From contig CAJUID010000008.1 in the NCBI GenBank assembly GCA_910585905.1, positions 1 through 64,000 of the forward strand: a stretch of 64,000 nt of DNA. The letters are read 5' to 3'. The position numbers were made by a program, and so were the translations under genes. This document shows, in pieces, positions 32,569-41,260 of the stretch. This stretch comes from an uncultured Lachnospiraceae bacterium. GTDB lineage: Bacteria > Bacillota > Clostridia > Lachnospirales > Lachnospiraceae. Numbering within the stretch: position 1 is the stretch's first letter; every line of letters starts with the position of its first letter. A model generated the notes under the pieces. That model worked only from the letters and a program-made list of their open reading frames with translations, ran no database searches and had not been told where the DNA came from.

Positions 32569-33234
32569 ATGATTACAGGTGCGATATTTGATATGGATGG
32601 CGTTCTGATTGATTCGATGCCTGTCTGGGAAAATATAGATGGAATCTATCTGAGGGCGCAGGGGAAAGAACCAGAGCCGGGACTTACTGAAATTCTTTTT
32701 ACAAAGACAATGCATGAGGCAGCGGAATATATGAGGCAGGCTTATCAGATTCCAAAGACGGCGGAAAAAATAATGGATGAGATTATTGACTTAGTTCGTC
32801 ACTGTTATGAAGAGGAGATTCCGATGAAGGCGGGAGCACTGCCATTTATAAGGAAGTTAAATGAGGCAGGAGTACATATCACAGTGGCAACAGCTAGTGC
32901 AAAAGAATTAGCGGAGGCCGTTCTTTTACGGCTTGGGATTCTAAGGTATGTAGAAGGTATTTTTACTTGTAAGGATGCGGGGGAAGGTAAGGAAAAAAGC
33001 CCGGCGGTCTATTTGAATGCATTGGAGAGCATGGGGACAAAACGCGCGGAAACCTGGATTTTTGAGGACGTACTTCACGGTATCCGAACGGCAAAAAAAG
33101 CTGGGTTTCGGACAGTCGGGGTCTATGATGCTTCCAGTGAGTCATATCAGGAACTTATAATGAATGAGGCTTCTATATATCTGAAGGATTTGACGGAGTT
33201 TGAGACATTTTACCAGATGGCGGTGGCTTTGTGA
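32569..33234 (+). CDS. HAD-superfamily phosphatase, beta-phosphoglucomutase-like
   Basis: 221 residues from the ATG at 32569 (ACGAGG upstream); an upstream frame start overlaps thiE and is less likely. The HAD nucleophile motif is IFDMDGVLIDS, motif II is VATAS, and motif IV is EDVLHGI. A helical cap of the phosphoglucomutase type is present. Sitting between thiE and thiD, it may remove phosphate from thiamine phosphate or a pyrimidine intermediate; sugar phosphates are the alternative. Substrate cannot be read from sequence. Confidence 0.75.
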   Translation: MITGAIFDMDGVLIDSMPVWENIDGIYLRAQGKEPEPGLTEILFTKTMHEAAEYMRQAYQIPKTAEKIMDEIIDLVRHCYEEEIPMKAGALPFIRKLNEAGVHITVATASAKELAEAVLLRLGILRYVEGIFTCKDAGEGKEKSPAVYLNALESMGTKRAETWIFEDVLHGIRTAKKAGFRTVGVYDASSESYQELIMNEASIYLKDLTEFETFYQMAVAL

Positions 33235-33279
33235 GATTTGGGCTTTATGCAGGAAAGCTAGATAGGAGAGGAATCAAAG

Positions 33280-34062
33280 ATGGCAAGACGGAGAACAGCC
33301 CTGACGATTGCAGGGAGTGATTCAAGTGGTGGAGCGGGGATTCAGGCAGATATTAAAACAATGATGGCAAATGGTGTTTATGCTATGAGTGCCATCACTG
33401 CATTGACAGCACAAAATACAACCGGGGTGGCAGGAATATTCGAGGTATCTCCTGGTTTTTTAAGGCAGCAGTTAGATTGTATTTTTACGGATATTTTTCC
33501 AGATGCGGTTAAGATTGGCATGGTGTCAGATATTGCATTGATTGAGGTTATTGCGGATACTCTGGCAGAATATCAGGCACAAAAAATCGTGGTGGATCCG
33601 GTGATGGTTTCCACAAGCGGCTCTAGATTGTTGAAGGAAGATGCGGTGCAGGCTTTGGCTGGGAAGCTGCTGCCATTGGCGGCTGTCGTGACGCCAAATA
33701 TTCCGGAGGCTGAGATTTTAGCGGATATGGTGATTCGGAGTAGGGAAGAGATGGAGCAGGCAGCGGAGTATATTGGGGTGAAATATCACTGTAGCGTGTT
33801 GGTAAAGGGTGGGCACGCGGTACAAGATGCGAATGATTTTTTGTGGCAGGATGGGACTGGGATATGGTTTACGGCAGAACGGATTGACAACCCCAATACA
33901 CATGGCACCGGATGTACTTTATCTAGTGCCATTGCGTCAAATCTTGCGAAAGGAATGGCATTGCGGGAGGCAGTGGAACAGGCAAAGGAATATCTTGTAA
34001 AAGCTCTCGGAGCCATGCTGGATCTGGGGAAGGGGAGTGGTCCTCTGGATCACGGTGTATAA
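33280..34062 (+). CDS. thiD: Hydroxymethylpyrimidine/phosphomethylpyrimidine kinase
   Basis: 260 residues. Ribokinase-like kinase: TIAGSDSSGGAGIQADIKT at the N-terminus, VVDPVMVSTSG, VTPNIPEAE, VLVKGGH, and the anion-hole/catalytic NTHGTGCTLSSAIA near the C-terminus. It phosphorylates HMP twice to give the diphosphate that ThiE uses, matching its operon neighbour. Family-typical length. A terminator follows directly. Confidence 0.95.
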   Translation: MARRRTALTIAGSDSSGGAGIQADIKTMMANGVYAMSAITALTAQNTTGVAGIFEVSPGFLRQQLDCIFTDIFPDAVKIGMVSDIALIEVIADTLAEYQAQKIVVDPVMVSTSGSRLLKEDAVQALAGKLLPLAAVVTPNIPEAEILADMVIRSREEMEQAAEYIGVKYHCSVLVKGGHAVQDANDFLWQDGTGIWFTAERIDNPNTHGTGCTLSSAIASNLAKGMALREAVEQAKEYLVKALGAMLDLGKGSGPLDHGV

Positions 34063-34089
34063 AAAAGGGCACAGACTTCGCCTGTGCCC
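34061..34089. terminator. Terminator between convergent thiD and amylase genes
   Basis: GGGCACAG (34067-34074) pairs with CTGTGCCC (34082-34089) around ACTTCGC. The six A's before it give a U-run on the minus strand, so it best terminates the leftward amylase transcript; it also ends thiD, though with a weaker U tract. Confidence 0.8.
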
Positions 34090-34144
34090 TAACAAAATAT
34101 TTGTTGCTATTATTATATGTTGCAATCGTAGTTGATAAAATGAA

Positions 34145-35620
34145 TTACCGCTCCATTTTCCAGTATGCTGCGGAATATGGAGGTAATTCGCTGCCTCCTC
34201 CAAAATCATGGTTTTTCCCGGAGAGCAGTTCCTCCGCCATGCCGCATCCGGCATCAAAATGTGCGGTAAAAGGATCGCCAGATGCGTTAATTGCAACTAG
34301 GATTCTCTCACCTTCGCAGGCGCGTTCAAAAATGCACTGGTGGTTTGTCAGTACAATGGAACGGAAACCGCCATAATTTAAGGCTTTGCTCTTTTTCTTG
34401 ATTTCTGTCAATTTTGCAATCCATTCTGCTAGTTCTCCAAATTCCGGTTGTTCAAAACTTGCGCGGAGTGCTGGGTCACCTTCACTTTTATTTGCCTTTG
34501 TACCCCATTCACTGCCGTAGTATACACATGGAATGCCTGGCATGCCAAAGCAGATTGCATAAATTAACGGCAAATGTTCTTTGTTCGTAAGGATACTTGC
34601 AATTCGGCTTACGTCATGATTATCTACAAAATTGAACAGGTGCATTCCTTTATATAATGTCCATTCCTCTGGGCCATATTGCCTTGCAAGGGAATGGCAT
34701 ATTTCAAACATGTTCATGCTGTTAAAGCTAGAATGCATGCCGTGGTAGCATTCGTAATTTGTGACAGAGTGGCACATCTCATCATTTGCCCATTGCTTAT
34801 AATCTCCATGTAATGTTTCCCCGACTAAAAAGAAATCTTTTTTTAAGGAGTCAGTAAACTGCCGTAGGCGTTTTAAAAAATCTTTGTCCAGGCAATATGC
34901 CACATCTAGGCGCAGTCCATCTATGTCAAATAGTTCGGTCCAGTATTTTACGGCGTCAAGAATGTGTTCTACTACTTCTTCATTTTGCAGGTTTAATTTT
35001 ACTAGATCAAAATTGCCTTCCCAGCCCTCATACCAGAGCCCGTCGTTGTAATTGGAGTTGCCACCAAAATTAATATGGAACCAATCCCGGTATCTGGAGT
35101 TTTCTCTGTTTAGCAGTACATCCTGGAACGCCCAGAACCCTCTGCCCACATGGTTGAATACGCCGTCGAGTACAATGCGGATGCCTGCTTTGTGCAATTC
35201 TTTACATACACTGGCAAAATCGTCATTTGTGCCAAGTCTGCAGTCGATTTTTTTGTAGTCCCTTGTATTATATCCATGTGTGTCTGATTCAAATAGTGGT
35301 GAAAAATAAATTGCATTGACCCCAAGTTTCTGAATATGTGGAATCCAGTCAAGAACCTTGAGAATGCGGGATTTTTGTACCCCGTCATTTTCAAAAGGTG
35401 CCCCGCAGAACCCCAACGGATAAATTTGATAAAATACGCTTTCATATGCCCACATTATTATGTCCTCCAAATCTAATTGTAGTCTTTTGATACCTCTGCT
35501 GATTGCTTCTGTCCTATTTACATTCATAGATGCGCAGTAGTTTTCCAATATCTGCCTGTCTTCGTCACTGATACGGATACTGAGCTTATTTGGCCGAGGG
35601 TTGTCGGTCGGCCTACCCAT
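34145..35620 (-). CDS. Ribbon-helix-helix protein fused in frame to a GH13 alpha-amylase
   Basis: Read from ATG 35620 (AAAGGA upstream) the frame gives 491 residues. The first 55 form a ribbon-helix-helix DNA-binding domain (NKLSIRISDEDRQILENYC, NRTEAISRGIKR). After residue 55 comes MWAYESVFYQIYPLGF, the start of a cytoplasmic GH13 enzyme with GLRLDVAY (nucleophile), FLVGETLHGD (acid) and FVDNHDVSR (transition-state Asp). An internal ATG at 35455 has GGAGG eight bases upstream, so the enzyme (436 residues) may also be made alone; there is simply no stop between the two. No signal peptide, so it acts on imported maltodextrins. Upstream frame to 35761 runs through the promoter and is not used. 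Confidence 0.8.
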   Translation of the reverse strand: MGRPTDNPRPNKLSIRISDEDRQILENYCASMNVNRTEAISRGIKRLQLDLEDIIMWAYESVFYQIYPLGFCGAPFENDGVQKSRILKVLDWIPHIQKLGVNAIYFSPLFESDTHGYNTRDYKKIDCRLGTNDDFASVCKELHKAGIRIVLDGVFNHVGRGFWAFQDVLLNRENSRYRDWFHINFGGNSNYNDGLWYEGWEGNFDLVKLNLQNEEVVEHILDAVKYWTELFDIDGLRLDVAYCLDKDFLKRLRQFTDSLKKDFFLVGETLHGDYKQWANDEMCHSVTNYECYHGMHSSFNSMNMFEICHSLARQYGPEEWTLYKGMHLFNFVDNHDVSRIASILTNKEHLPLIYAICFGMPGIPCVYYGSEWGTKANKSEGDPALRASFEQPEFGELAEWIAKLTEIKKKSKALNYGGFRSIVLTNHQCIFERACEGERILVAINASGDPFTAHFDAGCGMAEELLSGKNHDFGGGSELPPYSAAYWKMER

Positions 35621-35739
35621 CTTTTTCCTTTCTGTGTGCATCACTTCTGAACCTATGCCTTCCTTAAGCGTGTAACAACAGTTCATATCTTCATGGTCTT
35701 CCGATAATTTTTTATGGTTTGCCTTTAGCCGATGCCTAC

Positions 35740-35768
35740 AGTATATACTTTTGTCGGGCAAAAGTCAA
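35740..35768 (-). promoter_or_regulatory. Promoter with palindromic spacer ahead of the RHH-amylase gene
   Basis: On the minus strand TTGACT (35768-35763), a 17-base spacer and TATACT (35745-35740). The spacer region contains the perfect inverted repeat ACTTTTG-CCCGA-CAAAAGT (35747-35765 on the plus strand as arms ACTTTTG and CAAAAGT). Ribbon-helix-helix proteins bind such sites, so the gene's own N-terminal domain is a candidate autorepressor. Confidence 0.7.
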
Positions 35769-35904
35769 ATAGAAATAGCTTGGGGCAATAGGATAAAGAA
35801 TGATAAACAGATGGAACACAGTAAAAAAATGAGCGAAGCATGGTATCTGGAATGGCAGTACAGTGCTTCGCGCGAAATAAGGCGGAATAAATATAAATTT
35901 GCTT

Positions 35905-36366
35905 CTATGAATGTTTTGAACAAATCTCATCTGAATCTAGCACAATAGTAAATGGACCATCATTTTCTAGAGAAACTTTCATATAGGCGCCAAATTCCCC
36001 TGATTCAACGACAGGACAAGTTTCCCGTGCTTTTTTGATAATATATTCATATAGTTCATTCGCCATATCTGGTTTCCCAGCTTCAAAAAATGAGGGGCGG
36101 TTTCCTTTGCGGCAGTTTGCATAAAGTGTAAACTGGGAAATCAATAGAAGTTCGCCATTTACATCTTGCAGAGAGAGGTTGGTTTTGTCTTCCTCATCAC
36201 CAAATATCCTTAAATTTAACATTTTCTGCAGCATTTTGTCCGCAATCTCTTTTGTGTCCTCCTGTGATATACCAATTAGAACTAAAAAGCCCTTGCCAAT
36301 AGATCCAATCGTGCGGTTATCTGTCATAACCTGGGCATGATTTACCCGCTGAATTACAAAACGCAT
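35905..36366 (-). CDS. dtd: D-aminoacyl-tRNA deacylase
   Basis: 153 residues, full length. MRFVIQRVNHAQV opens the protein; the two family signatures are SQFTLYA and, near the end, GPFTIVLDS (the usual form is GPVT). The enzyme removes D-amino acids wrongly charged on tRNA, protecting translation. Monocistronic on the minus strand, ATG supported by an AGGAG-type site. Confidence 0.95.
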   Translation of the reverse strand: MRFVIQRVNHAQVMTDNRTIGSIGKGFLVLIGISQEDTKEIADKMLQKMLNLRIFGDEEDKTNLSLQDVNGELLLISQFTLYANCRKGNRPSFFEAGKPDMANELYEYIIKKARETCPVVESGEFGAYMKVSLENDGPFTIVLDSDEICSKHS

Positions 36367-36434
36367 AGATTTGCTCTCCTTTTGTTAGAAATGTAATATT
36401 ACTACTGCCGTTTCATCTTACTGTGTTTTTTGGT

Positions 36435-36597
36435 CGTTTCTATTCACGGCCATTTGAAACATCATGTGTAAAACCAGCAGCATTTGTTTTAATTATGTTG
36501 TTAAAACAGCCTACACGCAAATTTCAGAAAATAGGAATGCTTACGCACAAGCACAACAAGTCAGGCTATTTTCTGAAATTAGCTGTAAATCATAACT
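36435..36597. repeat. MITE-like intergenic repeat, copy A
   Basis: About 163 bp with degenerate terminal inverted repeats (left CGTTTCTATTCACGGC, right end complementary to AGTTATGATTTACAGC). An internal inverted repeat pairs TTTCAGAAAATAG with CTATTTTCTGAAA. It matches the element at 56109-56305 over several blocks (CATCATGTGTAA, TTTGTTTTA, GCAAATT, AAGTC-GGCTATTTT). No coding capacity. Confidence 0.65.
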
Positions 36598-36635
36598 CTC
36601 TGTCACAAAAATTTAACATTTTTTAATGAATATTT

Positions 36636-36665
36636 TTGTATCATAGCATAAAAATGTGATATGAT
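36636..36665 (+). promoter_or_regulatory. Promoter upstream of the DUF5685 gene
   Basis: TTGTAT at 36636-36641, 18-base spacer, TATGAT at 36660-36665. Initiation near 36672 would give a leader of about 137 bases containing the structure at 36722-36780. Confidence 0.5.
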
Positions 36666-36721
36666 AAAGTAAAAAATTGTAAATAAGGAATTGTTTTATG
36701 CATAGACTATCACATGATGGG

Positions 36722-36780
36722 ATGGATAACCGTGAATTGTAACGAAACAGTTCCAAAAGAAACAGGCTGTGGCTATCCAT
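36722..36780 (+). ncRNA. Possible structured 5' leader of the DUF5685 gene
   Basis: ATGGATA (36722-36728) pairs with TATCCAT (36774-36780), and ACAG/CTGT pair inside (36747-36750 with 36767-36770). A closing helix with an inner stem in a leader just before a ribosome site could be a small regulatory RNA domain. It matches no riboswitch class I know. Confidence 0.3.
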
Positions 36781-36808
36781 GCCTGGCAAAAGTTGAGGAG
36801 AGAGGGAA

Positions 36809-37663
36809 TTGTTTGGTTATGTACGGATTCGGAAGCCGGAACTTAAAGTAAAAGATTATGAGATATACCAAGGCTTTTACTGTGGGCTTTGCAGTGAGTT
36901 AAAAAGAAAATACGGCTTTTTAGGGCAAGTAACATTGACATATGACATGACTTTTTTGATCGTGCTGCTTTCATCAGTTTATGATGTCCCAGTTAAAAAG
37001 AGTATGGAGCGTTGCATAGTACATCCGGGAAAGAGGCATTTACGCCTGTCAAACGGTGTGACAGAATATGCGGCACATTTAAACATGATCTTAACATATT
37101 ATCATTTTTTGGATGATAGGGAGGATGATGGTTCTAAGAAGGCGTGGTTTGGTATAAAAGCTTACCATAAAAAGAAGGAAAAGGCAGCAAAGGAATACAC
37201 AGGTCTGGAGCAGCGGATTGATAAGGCGCTTTCTGAGCTTTCTGTATTAGAGCAGCGAAAAGAGACAGACATTTTTCAGCTTGCAGGCTGTTTTGGCAGA
37301 TTGATGGCGGAAATATTTGATTATAAGAAGGATTGTTTCTCGCAATATCTGAGGGTGCTTGGATATCATCTGGGACGGTTTATTTATATTATGGATGCCT
37401 ATGATGATATGGTGGAGGACGGGAAAAAAGGCCGTTTTAATCCGCTTTTAAACCAGAGGGGGCATCCTGGTTTTGAGAAGCAGGTAGAGAGTATGCTTTT
37501 GGATGAAATGGCGGCTGCAGGAGAGGCGTTTCAAAAACTTCCCTGCCTGGAATATGTAGACATTTTAGGAAACATACTATATGCTGGGGTCTGGAACCGT
37601 TATGATGATATCCAGACAGAAAAACAAAAAATATCGGAAACATTAGAAAACAAAGTACAGTAA
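36809..37663 (+). CDS. DUF5685 family protein
   Basis: 284 residues, TTG start (GAGGAG upstream). MFGYVRIRKPELKVKDYEIYQGFYCGLC is the characteristic opening of this family, with further conserved parts TLTYDMTFLIVLLSS, YYHFLDDREDD, YIMDAYDDMVEDGKKG and LGNILYAGVWNRY. The protein is helical and cytoplasmic with several acidic patches resembling isoprenoid-synthase-like helices (DDREDD, DAYDD), but no function is established. In Clostridia it is usually next to a DnaJ-domain gene, as here. Confidence 0.8.
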   Translation: MFGYVRIRKPELKVKDYEIYQGFYCGLCSELKRKYGFLGQVTLTYDMTFLIVLLSSVYDVPVKKSMERCIVHPGKRHLRLSNGVTEYAAHLNMILTYYHFLDDREDDGSKKAWFGIKAYHKKKEKAAKEYTGLEQRIDKALSELSVLEQRKETDIFQLAGCFGRLMAEIFDYKKDCFSQYLRVLGYHLGRFIYIMDAYDDMVEDGKKGRFNPLLNQRGHPGFEKQVESMLLDEMAAAGEAFQKLPCLEYVDILGNILYAGVWNRYDDIQTEKQKISETLENKVQ

Positions 37664-37796
37664 TCTTTGCCAGCCATAATTTGGGCGGCAGAAAACACAA
37701 GTTATTTGTGGCTGTGTGCTGTCAGCTGCAAATGCTGCTTTAAAATGTTTTTTGGAAGCAGGCAGATTAGTCAACAGCGCAGAAATGAGGAAAAAA

Positions 37797-38237
37797 ATGA
37801 CAGATCCATATCAGGTACTTGGAGTTTCATCCAGTGCCACAGATGAAGAGGTAAAAAGAGCATATCGGGAAATGAGCAGGAAGTATCATCCGGATACTTA
37901 TGCTAATAATCCGCTGTCTGATCTTGCGGAGGAGAAGTTTAAGGAAGTGCAGGAGGCATATAAACAGATTATGGATATGCGCTCTGGGAATCAGTCGGGG
38001 TACAGCCAGGGTTCGCAGGGGTATGGCGGATATCAGAGCGGTGGTCAGGGCGGCCAGGGTGGTTATGGCGGTCAGCAGTATAATAGGCAGCAGTATCAGT
38101 ATTATGGCACGAATTATGGAAGGAATCCATATAACACAGGTGGAGGTGGTTGTGGAACCGGAAACCTCTGTTGTGATCTATGGTGTGCAGATACATTGTG
38201 TGAATGTATGGGAGGTGATTTGTGCACATGCTTCTAA
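37797..38237 (+). CDS. J-domain protein with Gly/Gln/Tyr-rich and Cys-rich tail
   Basis: 146 residues from the ATG at 37797 (TGAGGA upstream); the longer open frame has no site. Residues 1-65 are a J domain with YHPDTY holding the HPD motif that stimulates DnaK ATPase. The middle is low-complexity (GGYQSGGQGGQGGYGG), and the end is Cys-rich (CCDLWCADTLCECMGGDLC), a layout found in Lachnospiraceae. It lacks the DnaJ zinc-finger repeats and C-terminal substrate domains, so it is a specialised co-chaperone, perhaps for the DUF5685 neighbour. Confidence 0.82.
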   Translation: MTDPYQVLGVSSSATDEEVKRAYREMSRKYHPDTYANNPLSDLAEEKFKEVQEAYKQIMDMRSGNQSGYSQGSQGYGGYQSGGQGGQGGYGGQQYNRQQYQYYGTNYGRNPYNTGGGGCGTGNLCCDLWCADTLCECMGGDLCTCF

Positions 38238-38794
38238 AGTCTAAAGAGGTTGCCTTTACGGGTGTTATGATGGCTTTGGGTGTGCTTCTTGTGACGCTGG
38301 GAGGATATTTTGAAGGGAGCACTTTATTTTTTCTGGCAGCGGCTTCTTTTCTGGCGGGGGTGGTATTTCGCGGTATCTCTCTGATGGCTGCCCTTTTGTT
38401 TTTGACAGGAACTACGTTTCTGGGGTTTATCCTTGCGCCACAAAAATTATATCTTGCAACATTTTTTGCATTTTGTGTCTATGTGATTGCGGCAGAGTGC
38501 TTGGAGCGAGCCTGGGGAGGGGAAAAGGATTCTGGGAAAAAAGGCAGGATATGGGCGGTGAAAGCACTTTTGTATCATTTTCTGCTTGGGCTTTCTATTT
38601 ATTTGGTACAGAAATTTTTTGGGCTTGAGATTCTTTTTTCTAAAGGTATGTTGGCAAAGTTTAAGGATTACCGGATGCTTTTGATCGTGGTACTTGTATT
38701 GGCAGCAGAACTTTTATGGCTGGTGTTTGACAGGGCATATTTTTATTTTCAGGGTAGGTATGGAAGGGTATTTCAAAGGTTAAAGCAAGAGTAA
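38222..38794 (+). CDS. Integral membrane protein of unknown function
   Basis: 190 residues, GTG start seven bases after GGAGGTG, overlapping the J-domain gene by 16 bases. About six hydrophobic segments (for example GVMMALGVLLVTLGGY, LFFLAAASFLAGVVF, MLLIVVLVLAAELLWLVF). The N-terminal part (KSKEVAFTGVMMALGVLLV) resembles small ECF-transporter-like or DUF2232-like membrane proteins, but this is only a resemblance. Coupled translation with the J protein suggests one operon. Confidence 0.55.
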   Translation: MHMLLKSKEVAFTGVMMALGVLLVTLGGYFEGSTLFFLAAASFLAGVVFRGISLMAALLFLTGTTFLGFILAPQKLYLATFFAFCVYVIAAECLERAWGGEKDSGKKGRIWAVKALLYHFLLGLSIYLVQKFFGLEILFSKGMLAKFKDYRMLLIVVLVLAAELLWLVFDRAYFYFQGRYGRVFQRLKQE

Positions 38795-38884
38795 ATGATT
38801 TTATGAAATGTTCTGGCACTTTATCTAAAGTAAATTTTATATTTAGGCTCTATTTAGATTGAGTGCTGGGGAGGGAGGCGGCTT

Positions 38885-39361
38885 ATGAAACGCTTGGAAC
38901 CAGAACGGGAGCGGTTTTTCTGGCAGGAAATTAAAACAATTTGCAAAACGTCCAGAGTGGAGCAGAGCAAGGAGTTTTGTCAGCACGGGGATACCAGTGT
39001 GTATCAGCATTCCCTTCATGTGACTTATGAAAGTTGTCTGTTTGCAGAGCGCTTTCATTTGCCGGTAGATTATGCTGTATTAATCAGAGGAGCCTTCCTG
39101 CATGACTACTTTTTATATGACTGGCATGACCGGGAGCATAACCATAAAAGGCCACATGGCTTTTACCATCCGTCAGCGGCACTCCAGAATGCCATGGAGG
39201 ATTTTGAATTATCTGCAAAGGAACAAAATATTATAAAAAGGCATATGTTTCCGCTTACTGTTATTCCACCTGGGTGCATGGAGGCGTGGATTGTATGTTA
39301 TATAGATAAAGTTTGTTCAACGAGGGAGACACTATACCGCAAAAAGAGGGGTTATGCTTAA
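38885..39361 (+). CDS. HD-domain hydrolase
   Basis: 158 residues. Metal motif: H-x in SVYQHSLHVTYES, then FLHDYFLYDW (HD pair) and YHPSAALQNA, completing an HD phosphohydrolase core. Proteins of this size are often annotated as HD family phosphohydrolases acting on nucleotides or uncharacterised phosphates. Preceded by GGGAGGCGG. It is followed at once by a carboxypeptidase gene, with 17 bases between, so they are likely co-transcribed. The substrate is unknown. Confidence 0.75.
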   Translation: MKRLEPERERFFWQEIKTICKTSRVEQSKEFCQHGDTSVYQHSLHVTYESCLFAERFHLPVDYAVLIRGAFLHDYFLYDWHDREHNHKRPHGFYHPSAALQNAMEDFELSAKEQNIIKRHMFPLTVIPPGCMEAWIVCYIDKVCSTRETLYRKKRGYA

Positions 39362-39378
39362 ATAGGGAGGCAGGGAGT

Positions 39379-40260
39379 ATGAAAAAGGTCTATTCTTATC
39401 GGAATATGAAAAGGGATTTAAAAAAATTATCATTCTACTACCCGGAGCTGCTTCGGGTGTTCCGGCTTGCTAAAACGGCAGATGGAAATCAGATTTATGG
39501 TATGGCACTTGGAAACAGAAGAGCGAAAAAGAGGATTGTGATACAGGCTTCCATGCATGCAAGGGAATGGTTTAATACGGAACTTGTCATGCAGATGGTA
39601 GAAAGGTGTTGCAGGCAGTGGAAAAAAAATGCGTTTTATCATGGTGTGCCGTATCGCAGGCTTTTTAAAAATGTTTGTTTTTTTATTCTTCCAATGGTAA
39701 ATCCAGATGGGGTTTCGATTCATCAGTATGGGATTTCGGGGATCCGCCATGAGGCGTTGCGGGCAATGTTTATGGATTGCCGTTCAAAGGATTTTAGGGG
39801 ATGGAAAGCAAATGCAAGAGGAGTGGATTTGAACAGGAATTTTAGCACAGGTTTTGCTAGAGATACAAAGATAGAAAAGGGAAGCCAGGATTATGCGGGA
39901 AAAAGGCCGTTTTCTGAGCGGGAGACAAGGGCACTCGTAAAGCTGGTATTTACAGTTTATCCACAGGCGGTAATAAATTACCATACAACAGGGCATTTAA
40001 TATATTACAAAGAGGATACAAAGCTCGTAAGGCTCTTAGGAAAAATGACAGGTTATCGTCTCTGTAGGGAGGATGACAGTACAAATGGCAATTTTGGTGA
40101 CTGGCTGTCGGAAGTTGGTATTGACTGGTGTACAGTCGAAACTTGTATTGGAAAGGCACCTTCCAGTAGGAAACAGCTTGTGTTAGAATGGAAGAGGAAC
40201 CGTGATGTTTTGGCGGCGCTGGCTAAGATGTATGGAGAATATGTGTGCCATGAGCCCTAA
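39379..40260 (+). CDS. M14-family zinc carboxypeptidase
   Basis: 293 residues from the ATG at 39379 (GGGAG upstream). Zinc site HxxE is ASMHAREW, the third ligand is in NYHTTGH, substrate-binding Arg/Asn in GVDLNRNF, and the catalytic glutamate probably lies in QLVLEWKRN near the end. There is no signal peptide, so it works inside the cell, unlike digestive carboxypeptidases; peptidoglycan peptide recycling (as for gamma-D-glutamyl peptidases) is plausible. Full domain present. Confidence 0.82.
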   Translation: MKKVYSYRNMKRDLKKLSFYYPELLRVFRLAKTADGNQIYGMALGNRRAKKRIVIQASMHAREWFNTELVMQMVERCCRQWKKNAFYHGVPYRRLFKNVCFFILPMVNPDGVSIHQYGISGIRHEALRAMFMDCRSKDFRGWKANARGVDLNRNFSTGFARDTKIEKGSQDYAGKRPFSERETRALVKLVFTVYPQAVINYHTTGHLIYYKEDTKLVRLLGKMTGYRLCREDDSTNGNFGDWLSEVGIDWCTVETCIGKAPSSRKQLVLEWKRNRDVLAALAKMYGEYVCHEP

Positions 40261-40336
40261 GAATGCGTTGGTTTGCTGTTTATGGAGCGGGCGGTATTAA
40301 CTTCGTAATTTGTGTAGTTACTGTCTGAATCGGGTA

Positions 40337-40365
40337 TAGACGAATGGAAAATTTAGTGTTATAAT
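40337..40365 (+). promoter_or_regulatory. Possible bactofilin promoter
   Basis: TATAAT at 40360-40365 with a weak -35 (TAGACG at 40337-40342) 17 bases before, about 58 bases upstream of the bactofilin start. Confidence 0.4.
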
Positions 40366-40422
40366 CACAATCAATATGGGATTTCATGTAATGTATATTA
40401 GAAAGTTTAGGAGGAAATAAAC

Positions 40423-41241
40423 ATGGGTACTTTTGACGATGCAAATGTAGATAAGGATTTGTTAAGCCAGATTTTTGCGGATGAAGGTGACGATGCCGAG
40501 ACAGACGCATTATTAGATGAGATGTTAAAAGATGTTGAAAAAGAGGCTGCTAAGAAGGAAGAGCAGGCGGAGGCTGTCCAGGAAGAGCTTCCATTAGAAG
40601 AAATTGCGGCAGAAGCAGAACCGGAAGAGGCACAGGCAGAAGAAGTTCCCGTGGAGGAAGAAATGCCGGCAGAGGAGATTGCTGAGGAGCCTGCGGCGGA
40701 AGCAGCATCCCAGGCATTAAATTTTGAGACAAATACAGAAAATGACTCTGTCCGCAAAGAGGCAAAAGAAATTATGGATGAGGAGCGTCAGAGCGGTACA
40801 GTTACTACAATTACCAGTGGAACGAAGATTAATGGCGGTATTTCTTCTGATGGTTCCCTGGAAGTTATGGGTGTGATTACTGGTGATGTTGAGTGTCAGG
40901 GCAAAGTTTCCATTGTTGGTAAAGTATCTGGTAATGTTACAGCTTCCGAAGTATATGTAAGTACACAGAGATTAGAGGGAAGCTTAAGCAGTGAAGGCCC
41001 GGTTAAGATTGGTGTTGGCACAATTATTGTAGGTGATGTGGATGCAACATCTGCTTATATCGCAGGTGCCGTAAAAGGTGATATTGATGTAAATGGGCAT
41101 GTTGTTGTAGATTCTACAGCAATTATTAAAGGAAATATTAAGGCAAAATCTGTCCAAGTAAACAATGGTGCTGTGGTTGACGGATATTGCTCATTAAATT
41201 ATGCTGGAGTTAATCTGGATGATTTCTTTGATGGGAAGTAG
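40423..41241 (+). CDS. Bactofilin family cytoskeletal protein
   Basis: 272 residues. The first 110 residues are extremely acidic and low complexity (Glu/Ala-rich, EELPLEEIAAEAEPEE). From about 125 on, the bactofilin right-handed beta-helix is read in regular turns (TKINGGISSDGSLEVMGVI, GKVSIVGKVSGNVTA, IIVGDVDATSAYIAG, VVVDSTAIIKGNIKAK). Bactofilins polymerise without nucleotide and scaffold cell-shape or envelope proteins. The acidic arm is unusually long and may bind a partner. AGGAGG precedes the ATG. pyrH starts 20 bases after its stop, so it may share that transcript. Confidence 0.88.
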   Translation: MGTFDDANVDKDLLSQIFADEGDDAETDALLDEMLKDVEKEAAKKEEQAEAVQEELPLEEIAAEAEPEEAQAEEVPVEEEMPAEEIAEEPAAEAASQALNFETNTENDSVRKEAKEIMDEERQSGTVTTITSGTKINGGISSDGSLEVMGVITGDVECQGKVSIVGKVSGNVTASEVYVSTQRLEGSLSSEGPVKIGVGTIIVGDVDATSAYIAGAVKGDIDVNGHVVVDSTAIIKGNIKAKSVQVNNGAVVDGYCSLNYAGVNLDDFFDGK

Positions 41242-41260
41242 GATGCAAGGGGCATAAGTT

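Noticed and set aside
35621..35761. N-terminal extension of the RHH-amylase frame to 35761
   Set aside because: It runs through the -10 box and leader of the gene's own promoter and has no ribosome site.
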